A stretch of DNA of 45,536 nucleotides. It comes from an uncultured Clostridia bacterium. GTDB taxonomy: Bacteria; Bacillota; Clostridia; Lachnospirales; CAG-274. The stretch's first letter is position 1; each line of letters begins with the position of its first letter. The notes beneath the pieces are model-generated. The model did not search any database and was not told the origin of the DNA. It worked only from the letters and a program-made list of their open reading frames with translations. The DNA lies in assembly GCA_910579745.1 (NCBI GenBank), contig CAJTVH010000021.1, positions 1-45,536 on the forward strand, given 5' to 3'. Made by a program: the position numbers and the translations under genes. Shown one piece after another: positions 27,401-35,589 of this stretch.

Positions 27401-27616
27401 CTAATTATTTTTCATTTCCTCCTCAAAAACAAATAAATCATTTGGTTTGCAATTAAAAATCTGGCATAAAGCTTCTATGTTATCATATCTTATCGATTTT
27501 GTTTCATTATTAACCATTTTATTAAAATTCTGATAGCTCATGCCTAACTGCATATACAGCCAATATTTTGTCTTTTCCTCTTTTTTAAGCAGCTCCAAAA
27601 CATTTAATTTAACCAT
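27401..27616 (-). CDS. Small XRE-family transcriptional regulator
   Basis: A 71-residue protein that is little more than a Cro/C1-type helix-turn-helix: LLKKEEKTKYWLYMQLGMSY contains the first helices, QNFNKMVNNET the recognition region, and IEALCQIFNCKPNDLFVFE the closing helices common in this family. The ATG at 27616 has AGGGG eight bases upstream; a GTG at 27625 is too close to that site. It is divergent from the DUF6809-like gene. The shared spacer has a palindrome in that gene's promoter and a tandem repeat next to its own start, so it probably controls both. Confidence 0.85.
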   Translation of the reverse strand: MVKLNVLELLKKEEKTKYWLYMQLGMSYQNFNKMVNNETKSIRYDNIEALCQIFNCKPNDLFVFEEEMKNN

Positions 27617-27643
27617 TAAATACACCCCTAAATATCAAATTTT

Positions 27644-27671
27644 TTAATAAGATATTAATTAATAAGATATT
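27644..27671. repeat. Tandem 13-bp direct repeat next to the XRE gene
   Basis: ttaataagatatt occurs twice, at 27644-27656 and 27659-27671, with a 15-bp period. It lies 28 bp upstream of the XRE start. It may be a second operator for autoregulation. Confidence 0.5.
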
Positions 27672-27719
27672 TAAACATATAGACTATATCATTATATAAT
27701 GAAAACATACCATAATATA

Positions 27720-27748
27720 TTGACAATGTAACCATTACATTATATACT
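27720..27748 (+). promoter_or_regulatory. Promoter with embedded palindromic operator candidate
   Basis: TTGACA (27720-27725), 17-bp spacer, TATACT (27743-27748). The spacer holds a perfect palindrome AATGTAA-CCA-TTACATT (27725-27741). A repressor bound there would block RNA polymerase. The adjacent XRE protein is the obvious candidate. Confidence 0.7.
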
Positions 27749-27818
27749 TTAATCATTAGATATTTTTTACATAAAAGAAAAAATCTCAAATAAAATTTTT
27801 AATAAGGGGTATATCGAT

Positions 27819-28103
27819 ATGAAAAAACAAAACATCATAAATAATTTATTTAACGGCAGAATATGTGGTTTATCCGACATTGGAAATGAATTTAAAAAAA
27901 ATAAATCGGCTCAAGAAATAAGTAAAACACTAAGACAACTCGAAAAAAACTTTTGTGATTCACAAAATGAATCAACAATTAATATATTTGAGGAAATAAC
28001 AAATTGCTACAGAAAACTTCTTTACATAAACGCCAAATTAGACTATCATGCGGGAATACAAATAGGTTTTGAACTCGCCGAAACTTTAAAAAAACAAATT
28101 TAG
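27819..28103 (+). CDS. Hypothetical protein, DUF6809-like
   Basis: A 94-residue soluble helical protein without signal peptide or membrane segment. The layout, LFNGRI near the N terminus, a central L-x2-LEKNF region and the C-terminal YHAGIQIGFELAETL, resembles the small DUF6809 proteins frequent in clostridial genomes, whose function is unknown. The ribosome site AAGGGG is fair. The strong promoter with a repressor-like palindrome suggests tight control by the divergent XRE regulator. The pair could be a small regulatory or mobile-element-derived module; I assign no function. Confidence 0.7.
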   Translation: MKKQNIINNLFNGRICGLSDIGNEFKKNKSAQEISKTLRQLEKNFCDSQNESTINIFEEITNCYRKLLYINAKLDYHAGIQIGFELAETLKKQI

Positions 28104-28110
28104 ACACATT

Positions 28111-28332
28111 ATATTTTAACGTAAGTTCGACAAAAAATTTCAGTGAAACTCAGCGAAACGTAGTTTCGCGCAAAAGTTTTTGTCAAACTTTTTTCAAAAA
28201 GTTTGCGGAGTTTGATGTGAAACCTCAAGGTTTTTAATGTTTCATGAGCATTTTGGGAGGTTTGGAACCTTTTTGCGAAAGAAAAAGGTTCCAATAATTA
28301 TAAAATTTCATCGAACTCACGTTATTTTATAT
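28111..28332. repeat. Multi-hairpin repeat element
   Basis: The ends ttaacgtaagttcga and tcgaactcacgtta are near-perfect inverted repeats. Inside are GCGAAAC-GTA-GTTTCGC (28153-28169), caaacttttt against aaaaagtttg, tgaaac against gtttca, and a hairpin closed by ggaacctttt/aaaaggttcc. No coding frame. It looks like a miniature, palindromic element of the kind dispersed through clostridial genomes. Confidence 0.65.
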
Positions 28333-28344
28333 TTTCTAAAATTA

Positions 28345-28374
28345 AAACAGGCGGGGCATATGCCCCGCCTGTTT
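28345..28374 (-). terminator. Terminator of ilvD-ilvB
   Basis: A perfect 30-bp palindrome centred in gcggggcatatgccccgc. Its base overlaps the ilvB stop codon. On the minus strand it is followed by TTTTAATTTTAG. Confidence 0.8.
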
Positions 28375-30055
28375 AGTTTTCCTCAAAATCGTCAAAAGTA
28401 ATCATATCGTCAGCGCTCTTACCCGCCGGAATCATAGGAAATACTTTCTCGTCAATATTTATCTCACAATTAATAACACATGTTTTATTAAGCTCAATGG
28501 CTTTTTTAATAGCGTCGTCAACTTCCTCAGGTTTTGTAACGTTAAAGGGAACCGCTTTATACGCCTCAGCGAGTTTTAAAAAGTCGGTAGCTTTATCTAA
28601 ATTGGTATTTGAGTATCTGGCGTCATAAAACATATTCTGCCATTGCCTTACCATACCTAAAACATGATTATTAATAAGAACCACGATAACCGGCAAATCA
28701 TTAGCGACAGCCGTCGCCAGCTCAATATTATTCATATAAAAACATCCGTCGCCAGCTATATCGAAAACAACTTTATCAGGCCGGCCAGCTTTCGCGCCAA
28801 TGGCGGCGCCAAGGCCATATCCCATAGTACCAAGACCGCCGGAAGTAAGCATATGGCGTGGATGCTCATAGTCAATAAACTGGCACGCCCACATCTGATG
28901 CTGTCCAACCTCTGTCGTGATAATGGCCTCTCCCTTCGTAATAGCGCTTATTCTCTCCATAATGTACTGGGGTTTAAGCTCGCCGTCATCAGCGTATTTA
29001 AGAGGAAATTCCTCTTTATATTTTTTAACCTTGTCAAGCCATTCGCTGTGATTAGACTTGTCAAGCCTCTTGTTAAGGATTTTAAGAACCTCCCTGCAAT
29101 CCCCAATAACTGAACTAAAGGCGCTTACGTTTTTGTCAATCTCAGCGGCGTCAATATCAATATGCAAAATTTTGGCGTCCGGAGCGAATTTAGCAATATT
29201 TGTCGCTACCCTGTCACTAAACCTCGCTCCAACAGCGATAAGCAAATCACACTCGTTTACAAGCAGATTTGAAGCTTTTGTTCCGTGCATACCAATCATA
29301 CCCGTAAATCTGTGACTGCTTGACGGTACGCCTCCTAAGCCCATAGCGGAAACACATATAGGAGAGTCAATTTTTTCTATAAACTCTGAAAGTTCTTCAG
29401 ATGCCTCTGAGGAAATAATACCTCCCCCGGCGTAAACAAAAGGACGCTCAGCCGACTTAATAAGCTCAACGGCTTTTTTCACGTCTTCCTCCGTAATAGT
29501 TTCCGTAATTCTCTCAACTTCCAAAGGCTCTTTTTTCTCATATTCCGTAACAGCCGCCGTAACGTCTTTTGTAATATCAATAAGTACTGGACCCGGTCTT
29601 CCGACTTTAGCTATGTGAAAAGCTTTTCTCACAGTGTCGGCAAGTTTTTTCACGTCCTTTACGATAAAGTTATGTTTAGTAATCGGCATGGTAATACCCG
29701 CTATATCCACTTCCTGAAAACTGTCTTTTCCCAAAAGCGGTAAAGAGACATTTCCCGTAATAGCCACCATAGGAATACTGTCCATATAAGCGGTAGCTAT
29801 ACCCGTAACAAGATTAGTCGCCCCCGGACCGCTCGTGGCGATACACACGCCCACTTTTCCCGTGGCTCTCGCGTAGCCGTCGGCGGCATGCGCCGCCCCC
29901 TGCTCATGAGAGGTAAGATAATGTTTTATCTCATCTTTATGTTTATATAAAGCGTCGTAAATATTTAAAACAGCGCCTCCGGGATAGCCGAAAATAGTGT
30001 CAACCCCCTGCTCTTTTAAACATTCCACCAAAATTTCCGAACCGTTTAACCGCAT
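28373..30055 (-). CDS. ilvB: Acetolactate synthase, large (catalytic) subunit
   Basis: A ThDP-dependent enzyme that makes acetolactate (valine/leucine) or acetohydroxybutyrate (isoleucine). The 560-residue protein has the cofactor-activating Glu51 in SHEQGAAHAADGYAR, the FAD-type middle domain and the C-terminal ThDP motif GDGCFYMNNIELATA. The region EVGQHQMWACQF suits anabolic ALS rather than the FAD-free catabolic AlsS. The ATG at 30055 has AAAGGAG seven bases upstream; a TTG one codon earlier is less likely. It lies 15 bp after ilvD. The regulatory subunit ilvN is encoded about 10 kb away beyond the R-M genes. Confidence 0.95.
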   Translation of the reverse strand: MRLNGSEILVECLKEQGVDTIFGYPGGAVLNIYDALYKHKDEIKHYLTSHEQGAAHAADGYARATGKVGVCIATSGPGATNLVTGIATAYMDSIPMVAITGNVSLPLLGKDSFQEVDIAGITMPITKHNFIVKDVKKLADTVRKAFHIAKVGRPGPVLIDITKDVTAAVTEYEKKEPLEVERITETITEEDVKKAVELIKSAERPFVYAGGGIISSEASEELSEFIEKIDSPICVSAMGLGGVPSSSHRFTGMIGMHGTKASNLLVNECDLLIAVGARFSDRVATNIAKFAPDAKILHIDIDAAEIDKNVSAFSSVIGDCREVLKILNKRLDKSNHSEWLDKVKKYKEEFPLKYADDGELKPQYIMERISAITKGEAIITTEVGQHQMWACQFIDYEHPRHMLTSGGLGTMGYGLGAAIGAKAGRPDKVVFDIAGDGCFYMNNIELATAVANDLPVIVVLINNHVLGMVRQWQNMFYDARYSNTNLDKATDFLKLAEAYKAVPFNVTKPEEVDDAIKKAIELNKTCVINCEINIDEKVFPMIPAGKSADDMITFDDFEEN

Positions 30056-30070
30056 CAAATCACTCCTTTA

Positions 30071-31741
30071 CTATTCAAGAATAGCGCCTTTGTCCGCGCT
30101 TGAAACAAGTTTAGCGTATCTTGAGAGATAACCCGTTTTAATTTTAGGCTCAGGCATAGTCCATTTAGCTCTCCTTTCGGCTAAAGCCTCATCTGAGACT
30201 CTGACTGAAAGAATACCCTCATTAATATCAATATCAATAATGTCACCCTCCTCAACAAGAGCGATATTTCCCCCTGCGGCCGCTTCAGGAGAGGCGTGCC
30301 CGATACTCGCTCCTCTTGATGCCCCGCTAAAACGTCCGTCCGTTACAAGAGCGACTTCTTTATCAAGTTTCATTCCGGCTAAAGCGGAAGTTGGGGAAAG
30401 CATTTCTCTCATACCCGGACCGCCCTTAGGTCCCTCATATCTGATAAGCACAACGTCGCCGCTCACGATTTTTCCGCCAAAAATAGCTGAAATCGCCTCC
30501 TCCTCGGAATCAAAAACCCTCGCCGGGCCTGAGTGTTTAAGCATCTCAGACGCTACGGCGCTCCTTTTAACAACAGCTCCGTTAAGAGCGATATTTCCTT
30601 TCAAAACAGCTATACCGCCTGTTTTAGAATAAGGATTGTCCACAGGGCGAATAATATCATGATTTTTATTATAAGCGTTCTCAATATTTTCTCCCACGGT
30701 TTTCAAAGTAACTGTAGGGTTGTCAAGCTCAAGAAGACCTAGTTTTTTAATCTCGCTCATAACAGCGGGAATACCGCCCGCCTCATTAAGCTCCTCAATA
30801 TAGTTGGGACCAGCCGGAGCTAAATGACAAAGATTAGGTGTTTTATCACTTATCTCATTCGCCATATCAAGAGTAATCTCAACACCCGCCTCATGAGCGA
30901 TAGCTGGAAGATGTAACATAGAATTTGTGGAGCATCCTAAAGCCATATCCATAGTAAGAGCGTTTTTAAACGCTTTCTCATTCATAATATCCCTTGGTTT
31001 AATATCTTCCTTAACTAACTTCATAATCTGCGTTCCAGCGTGTTTAGCGAGACCTATTCTATCTCCGTAAACAGCGGGAATAGTGCCGTTTCCAGGAAGA
31101 GCCATACCAATAACCTCTGAAAGGCAATTCATAGAGTTGGCCGTATACATACCAGAACACGATCCGCAGCTCGGACAAGATTTATTTTCATATTCTTTTA
31201 ACTCACTCTCATTAATTATCCCCGCCTCAAAAGCGCCTACGGCCTCAAAAGTTTTTGAGAGGCTAAGTTTTTCCCTTTCCTCGCCGCATTTTAAATGACC
31301 GGCGAGCATAGGACCTCCGCTTACGACAATAGAGGGAATATTAAGCCTCGCCGCCGCCATAAGCATACCCGGAACAATTTTATCACAATTCGGAATAAGT
31401 ACTAAACCGTCAAACCCGTGAGCGGTGGCGAGACACTCCACAGAATCCGCTATAAGCTCTCTTGTGGGAAGAGAATAATGCATCCCTATATGTCCCATAG
31501 CGATGCCGTCGCATACTCCAATAGCCGGCACCTCTATAGGTGTACCCCCAGCCGCTAAAATTCCCGCCTTAACGGCTTTTGCTATATTATCAAGGTGCAT
31601 ATGCCCCGGCACAATCTCGCTTTGGGCGTTCACAACGCCTATAAGAGGCCTTGATAATTCCTCATCCGTATACCCCATAGCTTTAAACAAAGAGCGGTGA
31701 GGGGTTTTCTCCGGCCCTTTTTTCACTCTGTCACTAATCAT
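30071..31741 (-). CDS. ilvD: Dihydroxy-acid dehydratase
   Basis: An Fe-S enzyme for the third common step of valine and isoleucine synthesis, forming the 2-oxo acids. The protein has 556 residues from ATG 31741, with GGAGG seven bases upstream; an in-frame ATG further upstream lacks one. Seen: PEKTPHRSLFKAMG, Cys119 in IPNCDK, the cluster CPSCGSCSGMYTANSM (Cys189-195) and the C-terminal GPKGGPGMREML and TDGRFSGASRGASIGH. It heads the ilvD-ilvB unit. The upstream 145 bp is occupied by a repeat copy, and no strong separate promoter is evident, so readthrough from the R-M genes is possible. Confidence 0.96.
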   Translation of the reverse strand: MISDRVKKGPEKTPHRSLFKAMGYTDEELSRPLIGVVNAQSEIVPGHMHLDNIAKAVKAGILAAGGTPIEVPAIGVCDGIAMGHIGMHYSLPTRELIADSVECLATAHGFDGLVLIPNCDKIVPGMLMAAARLNIPSIVVSGGPMLAGHLKCGEEREKLSLSKTFEAVGAFEAGIINESELKEYENKSCPSCGSCSGMYTANSMNCLSEVIGMALPGNGTIPAVYGDRIGLAKHAGTQIMKLVKEDIKPRDIMNEKAFKNALTMDMALGCSTNSMLHLPAIAHEAGVEITLDMANEISDKTPNLCHLAPAGPNYIEELNEAGGIPAVMSEIKKLGLLELDNPTVTLKTVGENIENAYNKNHDIIRPVDNPYSKTGGIAVLKGNIALNGAVVKRSAVASEMLKHSGPARVFDSEEEAISAIFGGKIVSGDVVLIRYEGPKGGPGMREMLSPTSALAGMKLDKEVALVTDGRFSGASRGASIGHASPEAAAGGNIALVEEGDIIDIDINEGILSVRVSDEALAERRAKWTMPEPKIKTGYLSRYAKLVSSADKGAILE

Positions 31742-31776
31742 ATTATAAAACCTCCAATAATTAACTAATTTATTTA

Positions 31777-31899
31777 TCAAAGACTATTCGTATTTTTATT
31801 TAATAAAAATATTCATAACCGACAGAAGCCAGCAACGCTTATGGGTTTCACAACATTTTACCAGCCATCTAACGCTTTTGACTCCCTCAGTTGGTTAAA
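31777..31899. repeat. Dispersed palindromic repeat, copy D (IS200/IS605-end-like)
   Basis: It begins TCAAAGACTATTCGTAT, as in copies A and C, followed by a hairpin closed by gtattttta/taaaaatat. It ends GACTCCCTCAGTTGGTTAAA. The right end overlaps the last codons and stop of the methyltransferase gene. Confidence 0.55.
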
Positions 31900-32621
31900 T
31901 TATTTAATCTCTCTTTTGAAGCTGTTATGTACTTTTCCTCAATTTCTATCCCTATATATTTTCTATTATTACTTAACGCCGCCGCGCCAGAAGATCCTAC
32001 TCCATTAAAACAATCCAATATAATATCATTTTCATTAGAAGCGATTTGTATTATTTTACCCAATACAGATACAGGCTTCTGCGTTGGGTGAAGATTTTTT
32101 CCGTGTTCATCTTTAATTCTTTCCTTGCCCATACATATAGGAGCTTCTAAAAAATTGTGCATTTCATTTTGCTTAGTAAAATTCCATGTATGCCCTTTAT
32201 TCCAGCAACATACTATAAGTTCACATGAATTTAAAAACGATGATTTGCGTATATTAGGCACAGGGTTAGTTTTATGCCACACCATAAACTGAAACGTATC
32301 AAATTCCGAATCAAATGCTTTATGAAATTCGCCAAGAAGATTATAACTGCAAAAAATAAATATATTTCCTTTTGGTTTTAATACTCTCTTAAAATCTAAT
32401 ACTAAATCATATGGATTCAATATAGTTTCGTCCCATTTCGCGATATCGTTATTAATATCCGATCTCCATTCAAATCTCATATTTCCAGTACTATAATTGG
32501 CAAGATTATACGGCGGGTCAGTGAGGATTAAATCTATTGATTTATCCGGTATTTCCTTTAATTTATCAAAACAATTACCTTGTATTAACAAATATTTATC
32601 TATCCTATTTATATCTAACAT
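31887..32621 (-). CDS. DNA methyltransferase, beta-class N4-C/N6-A type
   Basis: The modification half of a restriction-modification pair. The 244-residue protein has the catalytic motif IV early (LTDPPYNL, residues 34-40), a variable middle, HPTQKP at 178-183 and the SAM-binding FNGVG at 205-209. This motif order defines the beta class. DPPY is usual for N6-adenine enzymes but also occurs among N4-cytosine ones. The ATG at 32621 has AGGTGA five bases upstream; an ATG 11 codons earlier has none. It follows the TdeIII-like nuclease gene on the same strand. Its last codons lie in a dispersed repeat. Confidence 0.9.
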   Translation of the reverse strand: MLDINRIDKYLLIQGNCFDKLKEIPDKSIDLILTDPPYNLANYSTGNMRFEWRSDINNDIAKWDETILNPYDLVLDFKRVLKPKGNIFIFCSYNLLGEFHKAFDSEFDTFQFMVWHKTNPVPNIRKSSFLNSCELIVCCWNKGHTWNFTKQNEMHNFLEAPICMGKERIKDEHGKNLHPTQKPVSVLGKIIQIASNENDIILDCFNGVGSSGAAALSNNRKYIGIEIEEKYITASKERLNNLTN

Positions 32622-32693
32622 ATATTCACCTATGGTGTATCTGAAAACTATCATAAGCTATCAGTTATATACGCGAAATATCCAAAAAATTAT

Positions 32694-32755
32694 TAAAAAA
32701 TGAACGAAAATGGTTCAATTAAACAGAAAAGCCTTTCTGTTTCGTTCTATTTTTT
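32694..32755. repeat. Long imperfect hairpin between the R and M genes
   Basis: Outer arms aaaaaatgaacgaaa and tttcgttctatttttt enclose aaacagaaa against tttctgttt. It could end transcription of the nuclease gene or dampen it relative to the methyltransferase. It also carries a TTGAAC/TAATAA pair at 17-bp spacing on the minus strand that could start methyltransferase transcription. Confidence 0.45.
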
Positions 32756-32792
32756 ATAATTTTTCACGCGTATTTTAGTTTTCAGATCCGCT

Positions 32793-33611
32793 CTAAAAAT
32801 ACATATCTTTTATAATAATTAACGCTTTTCTTATTTTTTCACACGACAATTTGTATTGACTAAAAATTATGTCAAAACCGCCGCTGTCATCACAAACAAA
32901 ATTCCAATAGTCTTTTCCAATTAACAACTCGTCCTTTGAAAAAAATTGTCTAACCCTTGCTTGCTTCCACTCATTACCTTCTCCATATTTGTTATAAGCT
33001 GTTCCAAAAAATATTTTTATGTTATTTGACGGTTTATTTTCAGAAATTAATAAATTTTTTAACATAAAATATTGCTGAAGCAATGAATCCTTTTCCGATC
33101 TCGCTTTTTTATTATCTAAGTCTCCAGAAGCTTTTAACTCAATAAGGTAGTGCATATCTCTTTCTTTATCATAAAAATAATTATCTGTCACATGGCTACA
33201 GCGGTAACTTTCTATAATTTTAGGCTTTATAGTGGTAAACGTATTATAATGCTCCGTTTCAGGTTCCTCATGCAATAAATAATTATTTAATATATTGGCA
33301 ATTCTTTGAATTTGTTCCGGTAAAATATAAGAATTAATATTTCCCCTAACCTCATATGAGAGCTTAGCGATATTATTTCCCATTTTCTCAAGCACATTTC
33401 CAAAACTAGAATCAAAACTTCGTACAAAAGCGGAATAAAACATAAATTCTTTTCCTAGTTCAGCTATAAAACAATTATTCTTTTTTGAGTTAATTACTCC
33501 TTCTGGGTTATCATGTTCATTAGTATATCTGGTCACCAGCCCTTCCGCAAAAGAAGTTATAGCCGTATCTACAACAACTCTTATAGCTGTTTCTTTTAAA
33601 CCTTCTTTCAT
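32793..33611 (-). CDS. Type II restriction endonuclease, TdeIII-like
   Basis: A 272-residue protein with the marks of the TdeIII endonuclease family, whose characterised members cut GGNCC as I recall. Key parts are the PD-(D/E)xK-like LIELKASGDLDNKKARSEK (Glu158, Lys160), the C-terminal FFGTAYNKYGEG and VRQFFSKDELLIGKDYWNF. There is no signal or membrane segment. ATG has a weak AAGGG upstream. It is followed by the methyltransferase gene, so the two form an R-M system inserted among branched-chain amino acid genes. The recognition site is inferred from the family. Confidence 0.82.
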   Translation of the reverse strand: MKEGLKETAIRVVVDTAITSFAEGLVTRYTNEHDNPEGVINSKKNNCFIAELGKEFMFYSAFVRSFDSSFGNVLEKMGNNIAKLSYEVRGNINSYILPEQIQRIANILNNYLLHEEPETEHYNTFTTIKPKIIESYRCSHVTDNYFYDKERDMHYLIELKASGDLDNKKARSEKDSLLQQYFMLKNLLISENKPSNNIKIFFGTAYNKYGEGNEWKQARVRQFFSKDELLIGKDYWNFVCDDSGGFDIIFSQYKLSCEKIRKALIIIKDMYF

Positions 33612-33830
33612 AATATTGCTTAACCCTTTCTATATAAGCATTAATTATTTTATATTAGCGCTTAACTATATATAAAAACTTTTAAAATCTTTGTTATAAA
33701 AAACTTTTATCACTCAAAAAGTTTTTTATAACATCAATTTCGCTGTATAAAAAATATTAAACACCCCGAATAAATTATATTATAAAAATATCCAGCGTCG
33801 CCGAAACTAAATTATATATTTTTTTATAAA
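33612..33830. other. Gap between leuB and the nuclease gene
   Basis: It holds a perfect 16-bp inverted repeat (33693-33708/33717-33732, gttataaaaaactttt), otherwise AT-rich DNA with no open frame. The hairpin lies upstream of the nuclease start and may insulate it from the leu operon. Confidence 0.5.
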
Positions 33831-33873
33831 TATATAATTGCCACCATTAATTTAGAATAGTGGCAATTATATA
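33831..33873 (-). terminator. Terminator candidate after leuB
   Basis: A perfect 14-bp inverted repeat tatataattgccac (33831-33844) against its complement (33860-33873), 65 bp past the leuB stop. The following minus-strand sequence is A/T-rich (TTTATAAAAAAAT) rather than a clean T-run. Confidence 0.6.
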
Positions 33874-33937
33874 GAAAAATTTCTATAAAAATAAAAACTA
33901 ACTATATTAAAAAAGTCAAAAATTATTTTTAATAATA

Positions 33938-35008
33938 TCAAAGTCTTTCAATAATAAGTTTACCCATTTCCTTACAGCCAACTTTTTTCATTCCATCGCT
34001 CATAATATCAGCGGTTCTGTATCCCTCGTCAAGAACTTTGGTAACGGCGTCCTCAATGCATTTAGCCTCATCCAAAAGACCAAAGCTGTATTTAAGCATC
34101 ATTGCCCCCGAAAGGATAGTAGCGATAGGATTAGCGACATCTTTACCAGCTATATCAGGAGCTGAACCATGGACAGGCTCATACATTCCAAGACTGCCCT
34201 CGCCTAAACTCGCTGACGGAAGCATTCCGATAGAACCTGTCATCTGGCTCGCCTCGTCAGAAAGAATATCCCCGAAAATGTTTCCCGTTACAATAACATC
34301 AAAAGTTGTGGGGCGCATTATAAGCTGCATAGAAGCGTTGTCAACATATAAATGGTCAAGCTCCACGTCAGGATAATCCTTAGCCACCTCAAGAACAACG
34401 CTTCTCCAAAGCCTTGAGGACTCAAGAACGTTTTGTTTGTCAACATTAGTCACGTGTTTATTTCTTTTTCTAGCTATCTCAAAAGCTTTTCTTGTAATTC
34501 TCTCAACCTCTTTTTCAGAATACAGCTCAACATCATAGGCAGCCTCGCCCATATCTGTCTGCTTCCTTCCTTTCTCACCGAAATACATGCCTCCGGTAAG
34601 CTCTCGCACAACCATAATATCAACACCGTCTTTGACAAGCTCAGGTTTAAGAGGACAAGCGTCCTTTAAAGCGTCGTGAAGCGTCGCCGGTCTTAAATTG
34701 GCGTATAACCCCAAAGCCCCCCTGAGTCCAAGCAAGGCTCTCTCAGGACGTTTATCTCCCGGAAGAGTGTCCCACTGCCAGCCGCCTACGGCGCCCAAAA
34801 GCACAGAGTCGCTCGCCTTGCATACGTCAATAGTTTCCTGTGGCAAAGGCTCGCCGAATTTATCAATAGCGCATCCCCCGCCTAACACATGAGTATATTC
34901 AAAAGTATGTCCAAATTTTTTGCCTATTTCGTTTAACACGAGAATATTTTGTTCCATTACCTCAGGGCCTATGCCGTCCCCCGCCACAACAGCGATTTTA
35001 TAATCCAT
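33938..35008 (-). CDS. leuB: 3-Isopropylmalate dehydrogenase (or 3-methylmalate dehydrogenase role)
   Basis: An NAD-dependent beta-decarboxylating dehydrogenase, 356 residues. Typical segments: AVVAGDGIGPEVMEQ, the substrate-binding arginine region RPERALLGLRGALGLYANLRP, NVDKQNVLESSRLWR, and the cofactor region GSAPDIAGKDVANPIATILS. The ATG has GAGGTGG upstream. It is the last gene of the cimA-leuC-leuD-leuB string. In leucine synthesis it oxidises 3-isopropylmalate; in the citramalate route the same enzyme oxidises 3-methylmalate to 2-oxobutanoate. With cimA present and leuA absent here, the second role is likely. Confidence 0.94.
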   Translation of the reverse strand: MDYKIAVVAGDGIGPEVMEQNILVLNEIGKKFGHTFEYTHVLGGGCAIDKFGEPLPQETIDVCKASDSVLLGAVGGWQWDTLPGDKRPERALLGLRGALGLYANLRPATLHDALKDACPLKPELVKDGVDIMVVRELTGGMYFGEKGRKQTDMGEAAYDVELYSEKEVERITRKAFEIARKRNKHVTNVDKQNVLESSRLWRSVVLEVAKDYPDVELDHLYVDNASMQLIMRPTTFDVIVTGNIFGDILSDEASQMTGSIGMLPSASLGEGSLGMYEPVHGSAPDIAGKDVANPIATILSGAMMLKYSFGLLDEAKCIEDAVTKVLDEGYRTADIMSDGMKKVGCKEMGKLIIERL

Positions 35009-35065
35009 TTTAATTCCACCTCTATATCAAATTAATGGGAGTAAATTCCCATAGTTCTAATTCTT

Positions 35066-35572
35066 TTATTTTAATCCAAGTTTAACTTTAGTCTGCTCAA
35101 TAAGTCCACCAGCGGCCATCATATCTTGCATAAACTGCGGGAAAGGCTCCGCTTGATAAGTTTTATTTTTTGTCAGATTTGTAATAATGCCCGTGTTAAA
35201 ATCAACCTCTACCTTATCGCCCATATCAATGTCAGCGGCGGCTTCCTCACACTCAAGAATAGGAAGCCCGATATTAATAGCGTTTCTATAAAAAATTCTG
35301 GCGAAAGTTTTAGCTATAACACATGAAATACCGCTGGCCTTAATAGCGATGGGAGCGTGCTCTCTTGAAGACCCGCAGCCAAAGTTTTTCTCAGCGACCA
35401 TAATATCGCCGTCTTTAACATTCTCCACAAAATTAACGGTTGAATGTATAGCGTCCTCCATACAATGTTTAGCCAGTTCTTTCGGATCGGAAGAATTTAA
35501 GTATCTTGCCGGAATAATAACGTCTGTATCGATGTTATCCCCATATTTAAAAACAGTACCGTTTGCTTTCAT
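35066..35572 (-). CDS. leuD: Isopropylmalate/citramalate isomerase, small subunit
   Basis: The swivel-domain subunit that partners LeuC, 168 residues. Seen: GDNIDTDVIIPARYLNSSD at the N terminus and FGCGSSREHAPIAIKASG, the substrate-binding loop. The length is that of the short archaeal/clostridial LeuD type rather than the ~200-residue enterobacterial one. ATG has AGGAGG seven bases upstream, and the gene follows leuC by 17 bp. With LeuC it isomerises 2-isopropylmalate or citramalate. Confidence 0.94.
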   Translation of the reverse strand: MKANGTVFKYGDNIDTDVIIPARYLNSSDPKELAKHCMEDAIHSTVNFVENVKDGDIMVAEKNFGCGSSREHAPIAIKASGISCVIAKTFARIFYRNAINIGLPILECEEAAADIDMGDKVEVDFNTGIITNLTKNKTYQAEPFPQFMQDMMAAGGLIEQTKVKLGLK

Positions 35573-35589
35573 TTCAAAACCTCCTATGA

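Noticed and set aside
27644..27671. CRISPR-like repeat
   Set aside because: Only two 13-bp copies with 2-bp separation; no spacers and no cas genes anywhere in the window.
34038..34376. Plus-strand open frames of 60-150 residues opposite leuB, ilvB, dnaE, cimA and others
   Set aside because: They lie antisense to clearly conserved genes, lack ribosome sites and have composition dictated by the real gene.
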